From Agromyces albus (lineage in GTDB: Bacteria > Actinomycetota > Actinomycetes > Actinomycetales > Microbacteriaceae), in contig NZ_JAUSWX010000001.1 in assembly GCF_030815405.1 (NCBI RefSeq), forward strand, positions 3,596,001 to 3,660,000: a DNA stretch of 64,000 bases, in the 5' to 3' direction. The notes below the pieces were generated by a model. It did no database searches. It was not told the DNA's origin and saw nothing but the letters and a program-made list of their open reading frames with translations. A program made the translations under genes and the position numbers. Shown one piece after another: positions 1-8,891 of this stretch; positions within the stretch are counted from its first letter, which is position 1, and every line of letters starts with the position of its first letter.

Positions 1-490
1 AGACGAGCAGGATTTCGGCGGCGAGCACGTAAGCCGGCCCGATGTCGCCCGTACCCGTGCCGACTTCCGCGGCGAGACGCCGCTCGATCTCGGCCTCCAT
101 GTCGCGCGTCGTCGCCTGGCAGAGCTCCAGCACCTCGGTATTGCGTTCGCCGAACTCGGCGATGCTGTTCAGCATGAGGCATCCGCGCCGCCCCGGCTGG
201 GCGGCGCAATCGTCGATGATCGCATCGAGCAGCGCCCGGATGGCGGCACCCGCGGACCCCTCGGTGGCCATGGCGCTGCGCACGAGGTCGATCCGGGTGC
301 GGCAGTATGCCTCGAGCACGAGCAGGAAGAGCCCGAGCTTGCTGCCATAGGCGGCGTACAGGCTTCCGTTGCCGATACCGCTGGCGGCGGCGATGTCACC
401 GACCGAGGCGCCCTCGAAACCGCGCGACCAGAACTCCTCCATCGCGGCGGCGCGCAAGGAGGCGTCATCGAACTGGCGAGGCCGTGCCAT
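1..490 (-). CDS. TetR/AcrR-family transcriptional regulator (C-terminus beyond window edge)
   Basis: Read from an ATG at 490 toward the window start, so about 163 codons are visible and the C-terminal end is missing. The N-terminal 50 residues form a TetR helix-turn-helix (EFWSRGFEGASVGDIAAASG followed by NGSLYAAYGSK), with a ligand-binding helical region after it. Such proteins repress a neighbouring gene until a small ligand binds. It is divergent from the GlxA-type regulator at 609, separated by about 118 bp that must hold both promoters. The ligand cannot be told from the sequence. Confidence 0.88.
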   Translation of the reverse strand, partial: MARPRQFDDASLRAAAMEEFWSRGFEGASVGDIAAASGIGNGSLYAAYGSKLGLFLLVLEAYCRTRIDLVRSAMATEGSAGAAIRALLDAIIDDCAAQPGRRGCLMLNSIAEFGERNTEVLELCQATTRDMEAEIERRLAAEVGTGTGDIGPAYVLAAEILLV

Positions 491-608
491 CCGACCAGCG
501 TATCCGCCTCGCCCGGCGAGCCCGTTGCTCGTGCGAACTGAGGAAAACGAATCGCCGCTGCGACCGGCGCTTCTCTGGTTCGACTTTTGCTGGAGCGATC
601 ATTCCAGA

Positions 609-1706
609 ATGATGGTGCCCATGGCAGCGCTTCCCACGCCGACCCGGTCGGGTCGATCCCGCCGCATCGGGTTCCTGCTCTTCAACGGCGTCAAGGCGCT
701 CGACTACGTCGGTCCGGCCGAGGTGTTCGTCGAGGCCAACCAGACCGTCGACGACTACCAGGTCGTCCTGCTCTCGCCGACCGGCGAGGACGTGACGACC
801 TCGCTCGGCGGCCGGGTCTCGGTACACGCGTCGGCCGCGGACGTGGCCGACCTCGACACGCTCGTCGTGCCGGGTAGCGAGCAGCCGCCCTCGGTCTTCG
901 CACGCGGTGAGCTGCTCGTCGCGGCGGCGGCGCTCGCGGCTCGCAGTCGACGCGTCGTCTCGATCTGCAGCGGCGCGTTCGTGCTCGCCGCCCTCGGCGT
1001 GCTCGACGGCCGGAGCGCGACGACGCACTGGAAGTTCGCCGCCGACCTCGCGCGCCGCTACCCGCGTATCGACGTGCAGGCCGACCGCATCTTCGTGCGC
1101 GATGGGCACGTCGCAACGTCGGCCGGGGTGGCCGCGGGCATCGACCTTGCGCTCGCACTCGTCGAAGACGATCACGGACCCGATGTCGCCCGGCGAGTGG
1201 CCCAGGGCCTGCTCGTCTACCTGCAGCGCTCGGGCGGCCAGTCGCAGTTCTCGACGCCGCTGCGGGCGCGAGCCCCGCAGGAGAGCGTCGTGCGCCGGGT
1301 GACCGACCTGCTCGAGGCCGACCCTGCCGCGACGCACACCGTCACCGACCTCGCGCGGCACGCGAACGTGAGCGTGCGCCACCTCACACGGCTCTTCCGC
1401 GAAGAGCTCGACGCCTCGCCCGCCGAATACCTCGCCGAGCTCCGATTCGACCTCGCCCGCTGCCGGCTCGAGGCAGGCGCCTCGGTCGCCCAGACGGCGA
1501 TCGACGCGGGCCTCTCGAGCGCCGAGTCGCTGCGTCGTGCCTTCGTCGCCCGGCTCGGCATCTCCCCATCCCAATACCAGCGACGCTTCCGCTCCGCCGA
1601 GGGAGCCCCGACGCAGCCAACGCAGCGGACGCAGCCGGCGTTCCGCACGGAGCCCGTCCGAGCGAGCGTTGCCGACTCGGGCGAGGCGGTGGCCCTCAGC
1701 GCGTGA
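609..1706 (+). CDS. GlxA-family (DJ-1/PfpI + AraC) transcriptional regulator
   Basis: A 365-residue protein with an N-terminal DJ-1/PfpI-like domain (residues about 20-200) and a C-terminal AraC-type DNA-binding domain (about 225-335; two helix-turn-helix units, around VTDLARHANVSVRHLTRLF and SVAQTAIDAGLSSAESLRRAF). The nucleophile-elbow cysteine is present (VVSICSGAF, Cys120). The open frame runs upstream to 369, but ATG codons at 609, 612 and 621 sit directly before the conserved RRIGFLLFNGV strand, so I start at 609. The last 30 residues are a low-complexity Pro/Thr/Gln tail. Family members usually regulate small-metabolite catabolism; no target is evident here. Confidence 0.9.
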   Translation: MMVPMAALPTPTRSGRSRRIGFLLFNGVKALDYVGPAEVFVEANQTVDDYQVVLLSPTGEDVTTSLGGRVSVHASAADVADLDTLVVPGSEQPPSVFARGELLVAAAALAARSRRVVSICSGAFVLAALGVLDGRSATTHWKFAADLARRYPRIDVQADRIFVRDGHVATSAGVAAGIDLALALVEDDHGPDVARRVAQGLLVYLQRSGGQSQFSTPLRARAPQESVVRRVTDLLEADPAATHTVTDLARHANVSVRHLTRLFREELDASPAEYLAELRFDLARCRLEAGASVAQTAIDAGLSSAESLRRAFVARLGISPSQYQRRFRSAEGAPTQPTQRTQPAFRTEPVRASVADSGEAVALSA

Positions 1707-2018
1707 CGCGGGCGGCGTCCGTCGGGCGGACGACTCCCGCAACGGCCGGGCTGGCGGCATATTCCCACCGCGCTCTTACTGGTGGATGTCGAGCGGTAGA
1801 GTCGCTCGTTCTTCGGGAGTAGCGGCATCCGCCCGACCCGCACCGGGTTGGACTTCCTCGAGCTTGACGCCGACAGGCGCTCGCGCGCCGCAGCTCCGCG
1901 GTGTGCCCGGCAGCCGATCCTTGATCGGGTCAGGTGCGACCGCGATTCTGAGGTCTGCCGGGTCGGTAGGCTCGGCGAGGTCGGTACCGTTCCGGCGCGA
2001 AACAGGCTGGGAGATGTT

Positions 2019-2762
2019 ATGGCGGACGCCGAGGTCACCTACGAGACGAAAACGGCCCGGGCAATCCGCGGCATGGAGTCGCGGACGGTGACCAAGTGGG
2101 AGGCCGACGGATGGGAACTCGTGTCCCAGACCCCAGGAAAGTTTCAGACGGAAATCTCATTCCGGCGTCCGATGCCGAAGACGCGTTGGCTCCTTTGGGC
2201 GACCGGCGGCGCAGTCCTCGCGATCGTCCTTGCTGTCATCATCATTTTCGGGATTATCGGGGAACGGAACGCTGCGCCCGGCGAGACCTCAAGCGGGGCG
2301 CTGATCAAGTCATCTGCCACGCCGAGCGAATCCTCGTCCCCGGGCGCGTCGGAATCGTCACTGGATCCCGGAGACGTCGTGCTCACGCCTGAGAACAACG
2401 CTGAACTGGGAGCCCTCCTCTCACTCACCGACTACTGCGACCCTTCTATCGCGGCATTCGCGGACGTGTACCGCGGTCAGACGATCGCGTTCCCGGGACA
2501 CATCGGCGCGCTGGCCCCTCACGACGGCGCGACCACCAGGTACGACATCCTCATCGGCGCCGGCGACTTCAGTGAAACCACGGCGCTCGGCCCCGCCTTC
2601 CAGTTCCGTGACGTGAACACGACGAACGATCTGAAGTTCGTCGGCACCACGCCCGACACGATCGGTGTGGGAACGAATCTGAACGTCACGGCTGAGATCA
2701 ACGATTACGAAGCCAGCTCGTGCCTGTTCCTGCTGGACCCCGTGGCGACCGCCGTTCGATAG
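2019..2762 (+). CDS. DUF4839-like membrane-anchored protein
   Basis: 247 residues. The N-terminus (TKWEADGWELVSQ) is a short cytoplasmic module common in actinobacterial hypotheticals. One transmembrane helix follows (about residues 56-80), then a Ser/Glu/Pro-rich linker and a C-terminal domain (about 125-247) containing YCDPSIAAF, TRYDILIGAGDFS and a terminal FLLDPVATAVR, which I recognise from memory as the DUF4839 pattern. The frame is open further upstream, but ATG 2019 gives the natural N-terminus. Function unknown; the C-terminal domain should lie outside the membrane. It is the last apparently intact gene before the first tRNA-Gly scar. Confidence 0.75.
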   Translation: MADAEVTYETKTARAIRGMESRTVTKWEADGWELVSQTPGKFQTEISFRRPMPKTRWLLWATGGAVLAIVLAVIIIFGIIGERNAAPGETSSGALIKSSATPSESSSPGASESSLDPGDVVLTPENNAELGALLSLTDYCDPSIAAFADVYRGQTIAFPGHIGALAPHDGATTRYDILIGAGDFSETTALGPAFQFRDVNTTNDLKFVGTTPDTIGVGTNLNVTAEINDYEASSCLFLLDPVATAVR

Positions 2763-3097
2763 GTATGCAGGTCGAGCACCGGCACCTTGTCCGCCTTGGT
2801 AGAGGTAACTGGTGCCACCGGCGGACAATGAAGCTCCCTAGCTCGGGTTGTACTAATCAGCCACATTCGACCCACCGAGACCCCGCACTCGACTGCCCGA
2901 AAGCCGGTCGGTCACGAGGAAGGTCGGCTCGTTCACGAGCCGGACTGCGAATCCGCGGCGTCCGACCGTGGTCCGATTCCCGTATGACTCGCCCGCATTT
3001 CTGCCCGGTGAGGGGACGCCCCATGTAGCGCCGCTCGCACGACCGCGATCATCGTCCGGTAGTTACGTCGATTCAACGTGATCCATCCGAGCGCTCC
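2763..3097. other. Intergenic stretch without a recognisable gene
   Basis: About 335 bp between the DUF4839-like gene and the first right-end module. No frame with credible coding was found. A segment near 2930-2985 resembles a decayed tRNA 3' half (anticodon-like loop CTGCGAA, T-loop-like GTCCGATTCCC), but its stems are mispaired. Confidence 0.5.
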
Positions 3098-3269
3098 GCC
3101 AGCCACGCCACGAATCGATCAGCGGGGTCGAGGCCACACGGTCGTGAACGGTTCGTAGTCACTTAATAGTCACAATTTCGGCATCACGTTGGTTCACCCG
3201 AGTTCACACTTCCCCGTGATCCCGGGGCTCGTGAGCCCGAGTGAGACGCAGTGAACTACTACTGGATAT
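3098..3269 (+). repeat. Right-end module, copy 1 (putative integrase-arm region before att1)
   Basis: This 172-bp stretch is nearly identical to 21556-21727, and its last 153 bp match 17479-17631. It holds the direct repeat TAGTCACTTAATAGTCAC (3156-3173), then two TTCAC motifs and, further on, GTGA motifs in opposite orientation before the tRNA-Gly fragment. Spaced short repeats next to a tRNA core are typical of tyrosine-recombinase arm sites; that role is inferred. Confidence 0.7.
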
Positions 3270-3319
3270 CTTCAGCTTCCCAAGCTGATAGCGCGGGTTC
3301 GATTCCCGTCATCCGCTCT
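3270..3319 (+). repeat. att1: 3' fragment of tRNA-Gly(CCC), putative attachment site
   Basis: Fifty bases corresponding to the tRNA-Gly anticodon arm (TCAGC-TTCCCAA-GCTGA, anticodon CCC), variable loop, T-arm (GCGGGTTCGATTCCCG) and 3' acceptor strand CATCCGC plus discriminator T. There is no 5' half (no D-arm upstream), so it is not a functional tRNA. The same 50-mer recurs at 17632, 21728, 26148 and 41405. Confidence 0.9.
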
Positions 3320-3557
3320 TCGTGAATAATCGCTGATCAAAGCCAATTTTTGGATGAAGATCGACCCCGTCGATTCGATTTGTTCTCGCTGCGTCACGCT
3401 CTACTCACGGTTAATGATTCGGTTTGATTTGGTGAGCAAACCAGGCTCAACTCCGGCGAGCGGCCTTTGGCGCACCGAGGACGCACGTACATCTGCCTCC
3501 TCCGGCTCACATCACGCTCGCGTTCGCGCGCACCGGTCGATGATGAGCCACGGGCCC
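3320..3557 (+). repeat. Left-end flank type I, copy 1
   Basis: The sequence right of att1 resembles that right of att4 (26198-26436). The best conserved part (3420-3557) runs from GGTTTGATTTGGTGAGC through CTCAACTCC and GGCTCACATCACG to GATGATGAGC, and also occurs without a tRNA fragment at 45894-46034. No frame is conserved across the three copies, so it is probably non-coding element-end DNA. Confidence 0.6.
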
Positions 3558-3627
3558 CGGGGTGAGCCAGGCCGCCGTGGGCCGCGAGCATGGAGTAGTC
3601 GGACGGGATGCCCGCGGGCGGGCAAGC

Positions 3628-3649
3628 AAAAGGCCGGCGCCCGGCCGGC
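3628..3649 (-). terminator. Rho-independent-type terminator after the GH29 gene
   Basis: On the minus strand, GCCGG...CCGGC pairing with a GC-rich loop is followed by TTTT, about 30 bp past the frameshifted fucosidase stop at 3680. Confidence 0.5.
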
Positions 3650-3679
3650 TCTCTCAGCGCCGGCCACCAGCCGGTGTCG

Positions 3680-4983
3680 CTACGAGCGAACCTCTCTCGG
3701 CACAATCGCGAAGGCTGGTCCGACGGCTGAGTCGTCGAACCAGAGAGACACGGTGCCGATGCCAGGTACGCGCACGTCGCGAGCTCCGCTTGCGGAAGAA
3801 AAAACCACGACTCGGTCATTTAGGTTCCAGAACCGTGTCCAGGGCTCGCCAGTCGCCTCCCTGGCGTCGTTGGGATCTGCCCACGCCCGGACGCCGCCTG
3901 GCAGCCGGTCGAGCGCCGATCGCCACGAGCCGAAGTCATCGAGCGCCGCGCGTTGGAGATCCGGTATGCGACCTTCCGCGTCTGGCCCGACATGAGGAGG
4001 AGCTGCCCGCCGCGAGCGACGATGTCGACCCAGAGCGTCGACAACTCAGCACCGCTCATCATCGTCTGTTCGTCCTCCAACTCGTTGTGCCCGAACGAGT
4101 AGCCCAGCCCTCGCGTGTGCTGCCACGATCCTGTCTCGTTGTCGGCGTCGGACGCGTACTCGCTCGTGAGGAAGTCATGATGCGGCACACCCCATCGATC
4201 GTTGACGACACCGTGCGGCACGACGGACCGGTAATAGTGGAAGAGCTCGTAGAGTCCCCCGTCACCCAGGTGCTTTCCGGCGTCCGGCCAGTTGATGTCG
4301 TTCCAGAGCATCGAGGGCTGGTAGCGATCGATGAGGTCTCGCACATGCCCGGACGCATACAGGTGGTACGCGTCGTCAAGTGGCCGGATCGAGTGCACCT
4401 CGTGATGGTCGCGGATGGGCGGGAGATGCGGCGTGACAGACCAATCGAGTCCCCCTGAGTAGTACACGCCGAACTCGAGACCCGCTGCTCGGACGGCATC
4501 GGCGAGCTCGCCGACGATGTCGCGGCCTGGTCCCCGGGTGATCGTGTTGCGCTCGGGTGTCCCCGGCGCGTCCCAGAGGGCGATACCGTCGTGGTGCTTC
4601 GTCACGGGGACGACGAAGTCGGCGCCGGCTCGGCGGAACACGTCGACCCAGTCAGTGGGGTCGAACCGGTCTCCCTTCCAGTCGTCGAGGAAGTCCTCAT
4701 ACGGTGCGTTCCGGTGGGCGTCGCGGTGATGCACCGCGGCGGGAGAGTCGGCAATCCGGATCGTGTTCGCGTACCACTCCGAGTACGGGTTGTGAGCGAA
4801 CCAGGTCGGTCCGTCAATCGTGCCGAGCGGACCGATCGGCTCAGCCCAGGCCGGCACCGAATACGGGCCCCAGTGGATGAAGATGCCCAGTTTCGCTTCG
4901 TCGAACCAGTGCGGAATCGGGCGATCGAGGTCCGACCAGTTCGGCTCGGAAGTGGCGGGTGACGGCGTCGTTGCGGAGTTCAT
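3680..4983 (-). pseudogene. alpha-L-fucosidase GH29, frameshifted near the C-terminus
   Basis: From ATG 4983 the product matches the GH29 catalytic barrel. The nucleophile Asp lies in MLWNDINWPD, and VNDRWGVPHHDFLTSEYAS carries the likely acid/base Glu, as in the Thermotoga maritima enzyme. After GGQLLLMSG (near 3984-3988) the reading frame is wrong: one missing base restores the expected PDAEGRIPDLQRAALDDFG and the beta-sandwich tail (ending FAIVPREVRS) up to a stop at 3680. Read literally the frame continues with unrelated residues to 3820. The catalytic domain is complete, so partial activity or a sequencing error is possible. No signal peptide, hence cytoplasmic. A GTG at 5004 is an alternative start with poor ribosome-binding context. 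Confidence 0.8.
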
Positions 4984-5012
4984 GGTGTCTTTCGGGTCCT
5001 TCACTGGTGGCG

Positions 5013-5930
5013 TCAGACGGTGAGTGGGTCGTGCGCGCCGATGCGAAGCCGTGGAGCGCCCGGATCGGCGTCCTCCACCAGTTCAGTCAGCACGGCTCGT
5101 TCGAGTGGCGCCTCGTTCGGTCGGTGCAGCACGAGGTAGGAGGTACCGTCGGCGTCGAAGGTCATGGCGTGTCCGCCGTCGTGGTCCCAGATCGGTGTCG
5201 ATTCGTGTTCCCATGGTCCGAAAAGCTCGCCGCTGTTCGAGTAGGCGACGCCGACCGCGTAGCCTTTCGAGCTGCGGCTTGACCACAGCATGGCGAGGCC
5301 GCCATCCCTGAGTCGACGGAACGAGGGGCCGTCCGTGACGTAGTCGGACCCGGTGTCCGAGTCGAGCGGACGAGTCCACGGCGCCTCCGACGCCGCGAAT
5401 AGGAGGCGTGGGGAACCCTCCACGGAGGCGAGGTCTTCGCTCAGTCGCTGAGCGAGAATCTGTCCGTCGTTCACGTCGAGCCATTCCCGGCAGAAGACGA
5501 GCCACGGGGTGCCGAATGCGTCGATGAACAGCGTTCCGTCGAGACAGAGCCAGTCGGCCGGAGTGAGAGTGCCCTTGCTCAGCGGCACATACGGGCCAGC
5601 CGGGTGATCGGCGACGAGGGACTGGGTTCCTCTCCGCAGGCGCCCGTTATCTCCGTGGCCGGCGAATGTCGCGAGCATGACGTACCGCCCGTGCCAGCGG
5701 TGCACTTCCGGAGCCCAGAAGTGTTCCGTTGCCCAGAAGCCGGCTGGCGGGCGGAACGCCGGATGCGCAGAGGACCAGACCACGAGATCGGTGCTCCGAT
5801 AGCAATCGAAGCCCTCCCCAGGGCCCGCCCACACGGTCTCATCAGTGGTACCGAAGAGGTAATACGCGTCCTCCTCCGGCACGGGGAGGATGAACGGGTC
5901 GCGGATGTGGATGTCGTCGAGTCTCTGCAC
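5013..5930 (-). CDS. Glycoside hydrolase family 43 (five-bladed propeller) enzyme
   Basis: 305 residues without a signal peptide. The N-terminal IRDPFI carries the expected general-base Asp at residue 11. FWAPEVHRW and GGHAMTFD match propeller blades typical of GH43 arabinosidases/xylosidases. The start is GTG 5930, preceded by AGGAAG at good spacing. It lies just upstream of the GH29 gene (30 bp apart) and downstream of the secreted beta-helix protein, so it probably trims imported oligosaccharides. The exact sugar is unknown. Confidence 0.82.
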   Translation of the reverse strand: MQRLDDIHIRDPFILPVPEEDAYYLFGTTDETVWAGPGEGFDCYRSTDLVVWSSAHPAFRPPAGFWATEHFWAPEVHRWHGRYVMLATFAGHGDNGRLRRGTQSLVADHPAGPYVPLSKGTLTPADWLCLDGTLFIDAFGTPWLVFCREWLDVNDGQILAQRLSEDLASVEGSPRLLFAASEAPWTRPLDSDTGSDYVTDGPSFRRLRDGGLAMLWSSRSSKGYAVGVAYSNSGELFGPWEHESTPIWDHDGGHAMTFDADGTSYLVLHRPNEAPLERAVLTELVEDADPGAPRLRIGAHDPLTV

Positions 5931-5969
5931 GTTATCTTCCTATTGTTTTCCGGCGGCTCCGCTGAGCGC

Positions 5970-6000
5970 GGGGGCGGCCACGACTCTCGTGGCCGCCCCC
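5970..6000 (-). terminator. Strong intercistronic hairpin after the beta-helix gene
   Basis: GGGGGCGGCCACGA and its complement pair over 14 bp with a short loop, 9 bp after the stop of the 6009-8495 gene. There is no T-tract, so it may act as an mRNA stabiliser or partial terminator before the GH43 gene. Confidence 0.55.
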
Positions 6001-6008
6001 TTGTCGAG

Positions 6009-8495
6009 CTAGCCGAGCTTGGTGAGGGTCAGCTCGTCACATGCGCCGGTCGATGATCCGCTGTTCTTGTAGCAGTAGATCGTCGCGGTCGTGCTGGCGC
6101 TACCGGTGGTGAAGGCGATACTCGCCGGGCTGTACGTCGCCCCCGAGACACTCCGGAAAGCCTCTGCGGCGCCGGCGCCCTTCACACCCAATGCGATCGA
6201 TTCCCCTGCAGCCGCCCGCAGCCACCCGGTGAGGACGTAGGTCGTCGACGGGGCAAGCCCTCCGACGGTCTGCTGCGCTCCGCTCGACGATGCCCCGGTG
6301 ACGAGGCCGAAGGAGCCGGATGAGGCACCCGACGCAGAGACGGATGTCGCCGACGCGTTCGACCCGGTGGCCGCCCACGGCGTGAGAACTCCGGTCTCGA
6401 ACCCAGCATTAGCGACCAGATTGGTCGGCGCCGTCACGCGCACGAGGCTGAACGCGTCGCAGTACCCGGCGCCCGTTCCGCTGTTCTTGTAGCAGTACAC
6501 GGTCGCCGCTGTGGACGAAGCGCCCATGGTGAAGGTCAGGGCGATGGGCGTGTTCACCGAGCTGGTCGTTTTCGCGTACGCCTCGGTTCCACCGTAGTTC
6601 TTGACCCCGAGGGCGATCTGTTCGTCGGCGGTCTGGACTCTGAGGGTGGCCGTCAGGCGATAGGTCGCACCGGGCACGAGCCCGGACACCGTCTGTTGTA
6701 CGCCACTGTTCGCCGCGCCCGTTTGCACGGCATGGGTGCCTCGAGCCGGCGACACCGACGAGACCGAGGAAGTAGTTCCCGAACCTGACGTCGCCCACGC
6801 CCCGAGCGACCCGGAGTCGAAGCCGGAGTTCTGGATCGGGTTCGGCAAGGTCGCCTCGAAGGCGCCAATCCCCGGTGCGGCGGTCGGAAGCGTCGTACCG
6901 AACAGGTCGCGACCACCGTTGTTCGCAATCGTTACGCCGGCACGCGCCGCTGGCGAGGACGCCACGGGTCGGAACGCCTCGATGCCCGCCATTCCGGTTG
7001 CTCCGGTGGGGAGCGGACCGGTGAGCTGCGGATCCTCCGTGATCGTGCCCGCGGTGGGCGCCGTCGAATGGGCGGTTCCGTAGAGGAGGTTGTTCGCGTA
7101 CGTCGATCCAGTCGTGTTCACGTAGCCACCGGTACCGTAGTTCACGACGAGGTTGTTGCGGAACAGGAAGGAACCGTTGGTGTTGACGCCGCTCCGGCTG
7201 CCGATCACGTACGTCCCGCGATTCTGCGGAATGTAGATCGTGTTGTTGTAGATGTCGGGTTGGGCGCTCGCGCTGCCAGCTCGGTTGGGCACGCTACCGG
7301 CGAAGTGGATGACGTCGCGCGGCCCGTTCGAGCGAGGCTGCACCGGGCACGGATCCGTGCGGGTGTCGTCTTCGCTGATGTTATACCGGATGACGGTGCC
7401 GTCGGATGGAACGCGCGACATCGGCTCTCCAGACACGTTGATGGGCGGCATTATCAAGATGAACCCGCCGCGGTTGTTGCGGCTGTAGTTGTACTGGATG
7501 AGCGTGTTGCGGTTGCCCCAGTCGACGTCGAAGGCCTGGCCGTCTGACTCGTTGACGTGGCAGACCGAGCTGTTGCCCTGAACGACGGTGTCGAGGCTCC
7601 CGGCCATCCAAATGCTCGCGGAGGCCCCGTTGCAATACTGGCCGGACGGCGGGCAGGCCCAGTTCGACTTGGTTCCTCCGTATGCGGCGTCGTTGCCCTC
7701 GATGAGAGCACCTTGGCCCTTCACCACGAGGATGTCGTCGCCGCCCGAGTAGCGGATGACATTGTTCCGGATCTTGACTCCCGTGGTGAGCCCCGTGCCC
7801 TCGCCGTCCCGGTCGGGTGTGACGGCGATCGCGATGCGGTCGACCCTGTCGAACGTGTTGCCCGCGATGACGATGTCGTCGAAAGTCGATACCGGTGTGG
7901 TGTGGTCCGTCTGGATCCCGACACCAGCGTTCCTCGAGTACCATCCGCCCGAGTACCCGCTGATCTGGCTGATCGTCATGTCGGTGATCTGGATGTGCCG
8001 GAGCACGCCGCCCGAGGAATTGATCGCCAGGATGCCCGAGCGGTAGTCGGGCGCTGCTGCGGGGTTGCGGAGCTCAAGGCCCGAGACCTCCCACTGCTGC
8101 ACGTTCCGCAGTGTGATAACGGCCCCAGTAGCGCCGGCCGCCGTGAGGATTGGTTTCGCGCCCGTGCCATACGCACCCATTTCGATGGGATTCCCCGGCA
8201 CGCCCGATCCTTTCGGCTCGATCTGGCCTGTACACGTCGTCCCTGACTTGAAGAGAATGCGATCACCGGGTCCGAACGTCGGTGCGTTGACTGCGGCGAG
8301 TGCGTTCCAGGGAGAGGCTTGTGTCCCCGTGCCGTTGGATGGCGCCGCGCAGTCCACGTAGAAATCCGTGTCGACCGCAGCGGCCGGTTGCGCCGCGATC
8401 ACGGAGCCGCCGAGTCCGATGGCGGCGGCAGCCACCATCGTGAGCATGCGTCGCACTCCGGATCTCCGGTCACGCGTATTGGTAAAGGTCATCAT
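6009..8495 (-). CDS. Secreted right-handed beta-helix protein with two C-terminal CBM-like modules (paralogue 1)
   Basis: 828 residues. It has a Sec signal peptide (basic start, hydrophobic stretch, cleavage probably after AAQPAAA), then a parallel beta-helix region (about 45-540) with many Asn-rich turns such as NYSRNN and YNNTIYI, then two tandem beta-sandwich modules starting NPIQNSGFDSG and TNLVANAGFETG, each closing with VYCYKNSG and a Cys-Asp pair, as in carbohydrate-binding domains. It is closely related over its full length to 13330-15783. The fold is used by pectate lyases, GH28 and GH141-type enzymes, but no diagnostic catalytic motif is clear, so the substrate is left open. The context with fucosidases suggests a fucosylated plant or algal glycan. 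Confidence 0.85.
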   Translation of the reverse strand: MMTFTNTRDRRSGVRRMLTMVAAAAIGLGGSVIAAQPAAAVDTDFYVDCAAPSNGTGTQASPWNALAAVNAPTFGPGDRILFKSGTTCTGQIEPKGSGVPGNPIEMGAYGTGAKPILTAAGATGAVITLRNVQQWEVSGLELRNPAAAPDYRSGILAINSSGGVLRHIQITDMTISQISGYSGGWYSRNAGVGIQTDHTTPVSTFDDIVIAGNTFDRVDRIAIAVTPDRDGEGTGLTTGVKIRNNVIRYSGGDDILVVKGQGALIEGNDAAYGGTKSNWACPPSGQYCNGASASIWMAGSLDTVVQGNSSVCHVNESDGQAFDVDWGNRNTLIQYNYSRNNRGGFILIMPPINVSGEPMSRVPSDGTVIRYNISEDDTRTDPCPVQPRSNGPRDVIHFAGSVPNRAGSASAQPDIYNNTIYIPQNRGTYVIGSRSGVNTNGSFLFRNNLVVNYGTGGYVNTTGSTYANNLLYGTAHSTAPTAGTITEDPQLTGPLPTGATGMAGIEAFRPVASSPAARAGVTIANNGGRDLFGTTLPTAAPGIGAFEATLPNPIQNSGFDSGSLGAWATSGSGTTSSVSSVSPARGTHAVQTGAANSGVQQTVSGLVPGATYRLTATLRVQTADEQIALGVKNYGGTEAYAKTTSSVNTPIALTFTMGASSTAATVYCYKNSGTGAGYCDAFSLVRVTAPTNLVANAGFETGVLTPWAATGSNASATSVSASGASSGSFGLVTGASSSGAQQTVGGLAPSTTYVLTGWLRAAAGESIALGVKGAGAAEAFRSVSGATYSPASIAFTTGSASTTATIYCYKNSGSSTGACDELTLTKLG

Positions 8496-8520
8496 TGTCC
8501 TTTCGGTGGTTGGGTGGTGC

Positions 8521-8889
8521 TCAGGATTTGACCGCGCCCATGGTGAGGCCGGCGACGACGTGTCGTTGGAACACCATGAAGACGATGAGAAGCGGGGCCG
8601 CGCCGAGGAGTGCTGCGGGGAACAGCACGGTGGGATCGGTGGTGAATATTTGCCGCGACATCCGCTCCGGTCGGAAGGCCGTGAGCACGGTGAATCCGAA
8701 TGGGATCAGGATGAGTGCAACGACGAGTCCGTGCCAGGGGCTCGGATCCGTCGTCCCGAAGAGCAGGTAGCGGTCGTCGTACTCCACGATGTACGGGTCA
8801 CGGATGCGCAAGTCGGGCCGTTCGATCGTGGCGTGGCGTGGGTTCGTGGAGTGGAGAGCGGTTGCCTGTTGTGATTTGTTGTTCGCCAT
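8521..8889 (-). pseudogene. Chimeric remnant: GH43 N-terminus fused to ABC permease pieces
   Basis: An open frame of 122 codons starts at ATG 8889, two bases after the stop of the upstream permease. Residues about 1-54 (LRIRDPYIVEYDDRYLLFGT) are the N-terminal blade of a GH43 enzyme. They continue without a stop into a MalG-type permease first helix (VALILIPFGFTVLTAFRPE) and then jump to the permease C-terminus (LFPAALLGAAPLLIV ... GLTMGAVKS), which resembles the end of the intact gene at 8892. It lacks the EAA loop, most helices and the GH43 catalytic domain. It is the product of at least two deletion/fusion events and is probably non-functional. Confidence 0.8.
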
Positions 8890-8891
8890 TG

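Noticed and set aside
2930..2985. tRNA-like sequence with loop CTGCGAA and T-loop-like GTCCGATTCCC
   Set aside because: The stems do not pair properly and no acceptor end is visible; at most an old relic.
3117..3162. A possible gene start (GTG at 3162, minus) in the right-end module, also at the two other copies
   Set aside because: The three copies diverge or stop after about 20-29 codons, so they do not encode a shared protein.
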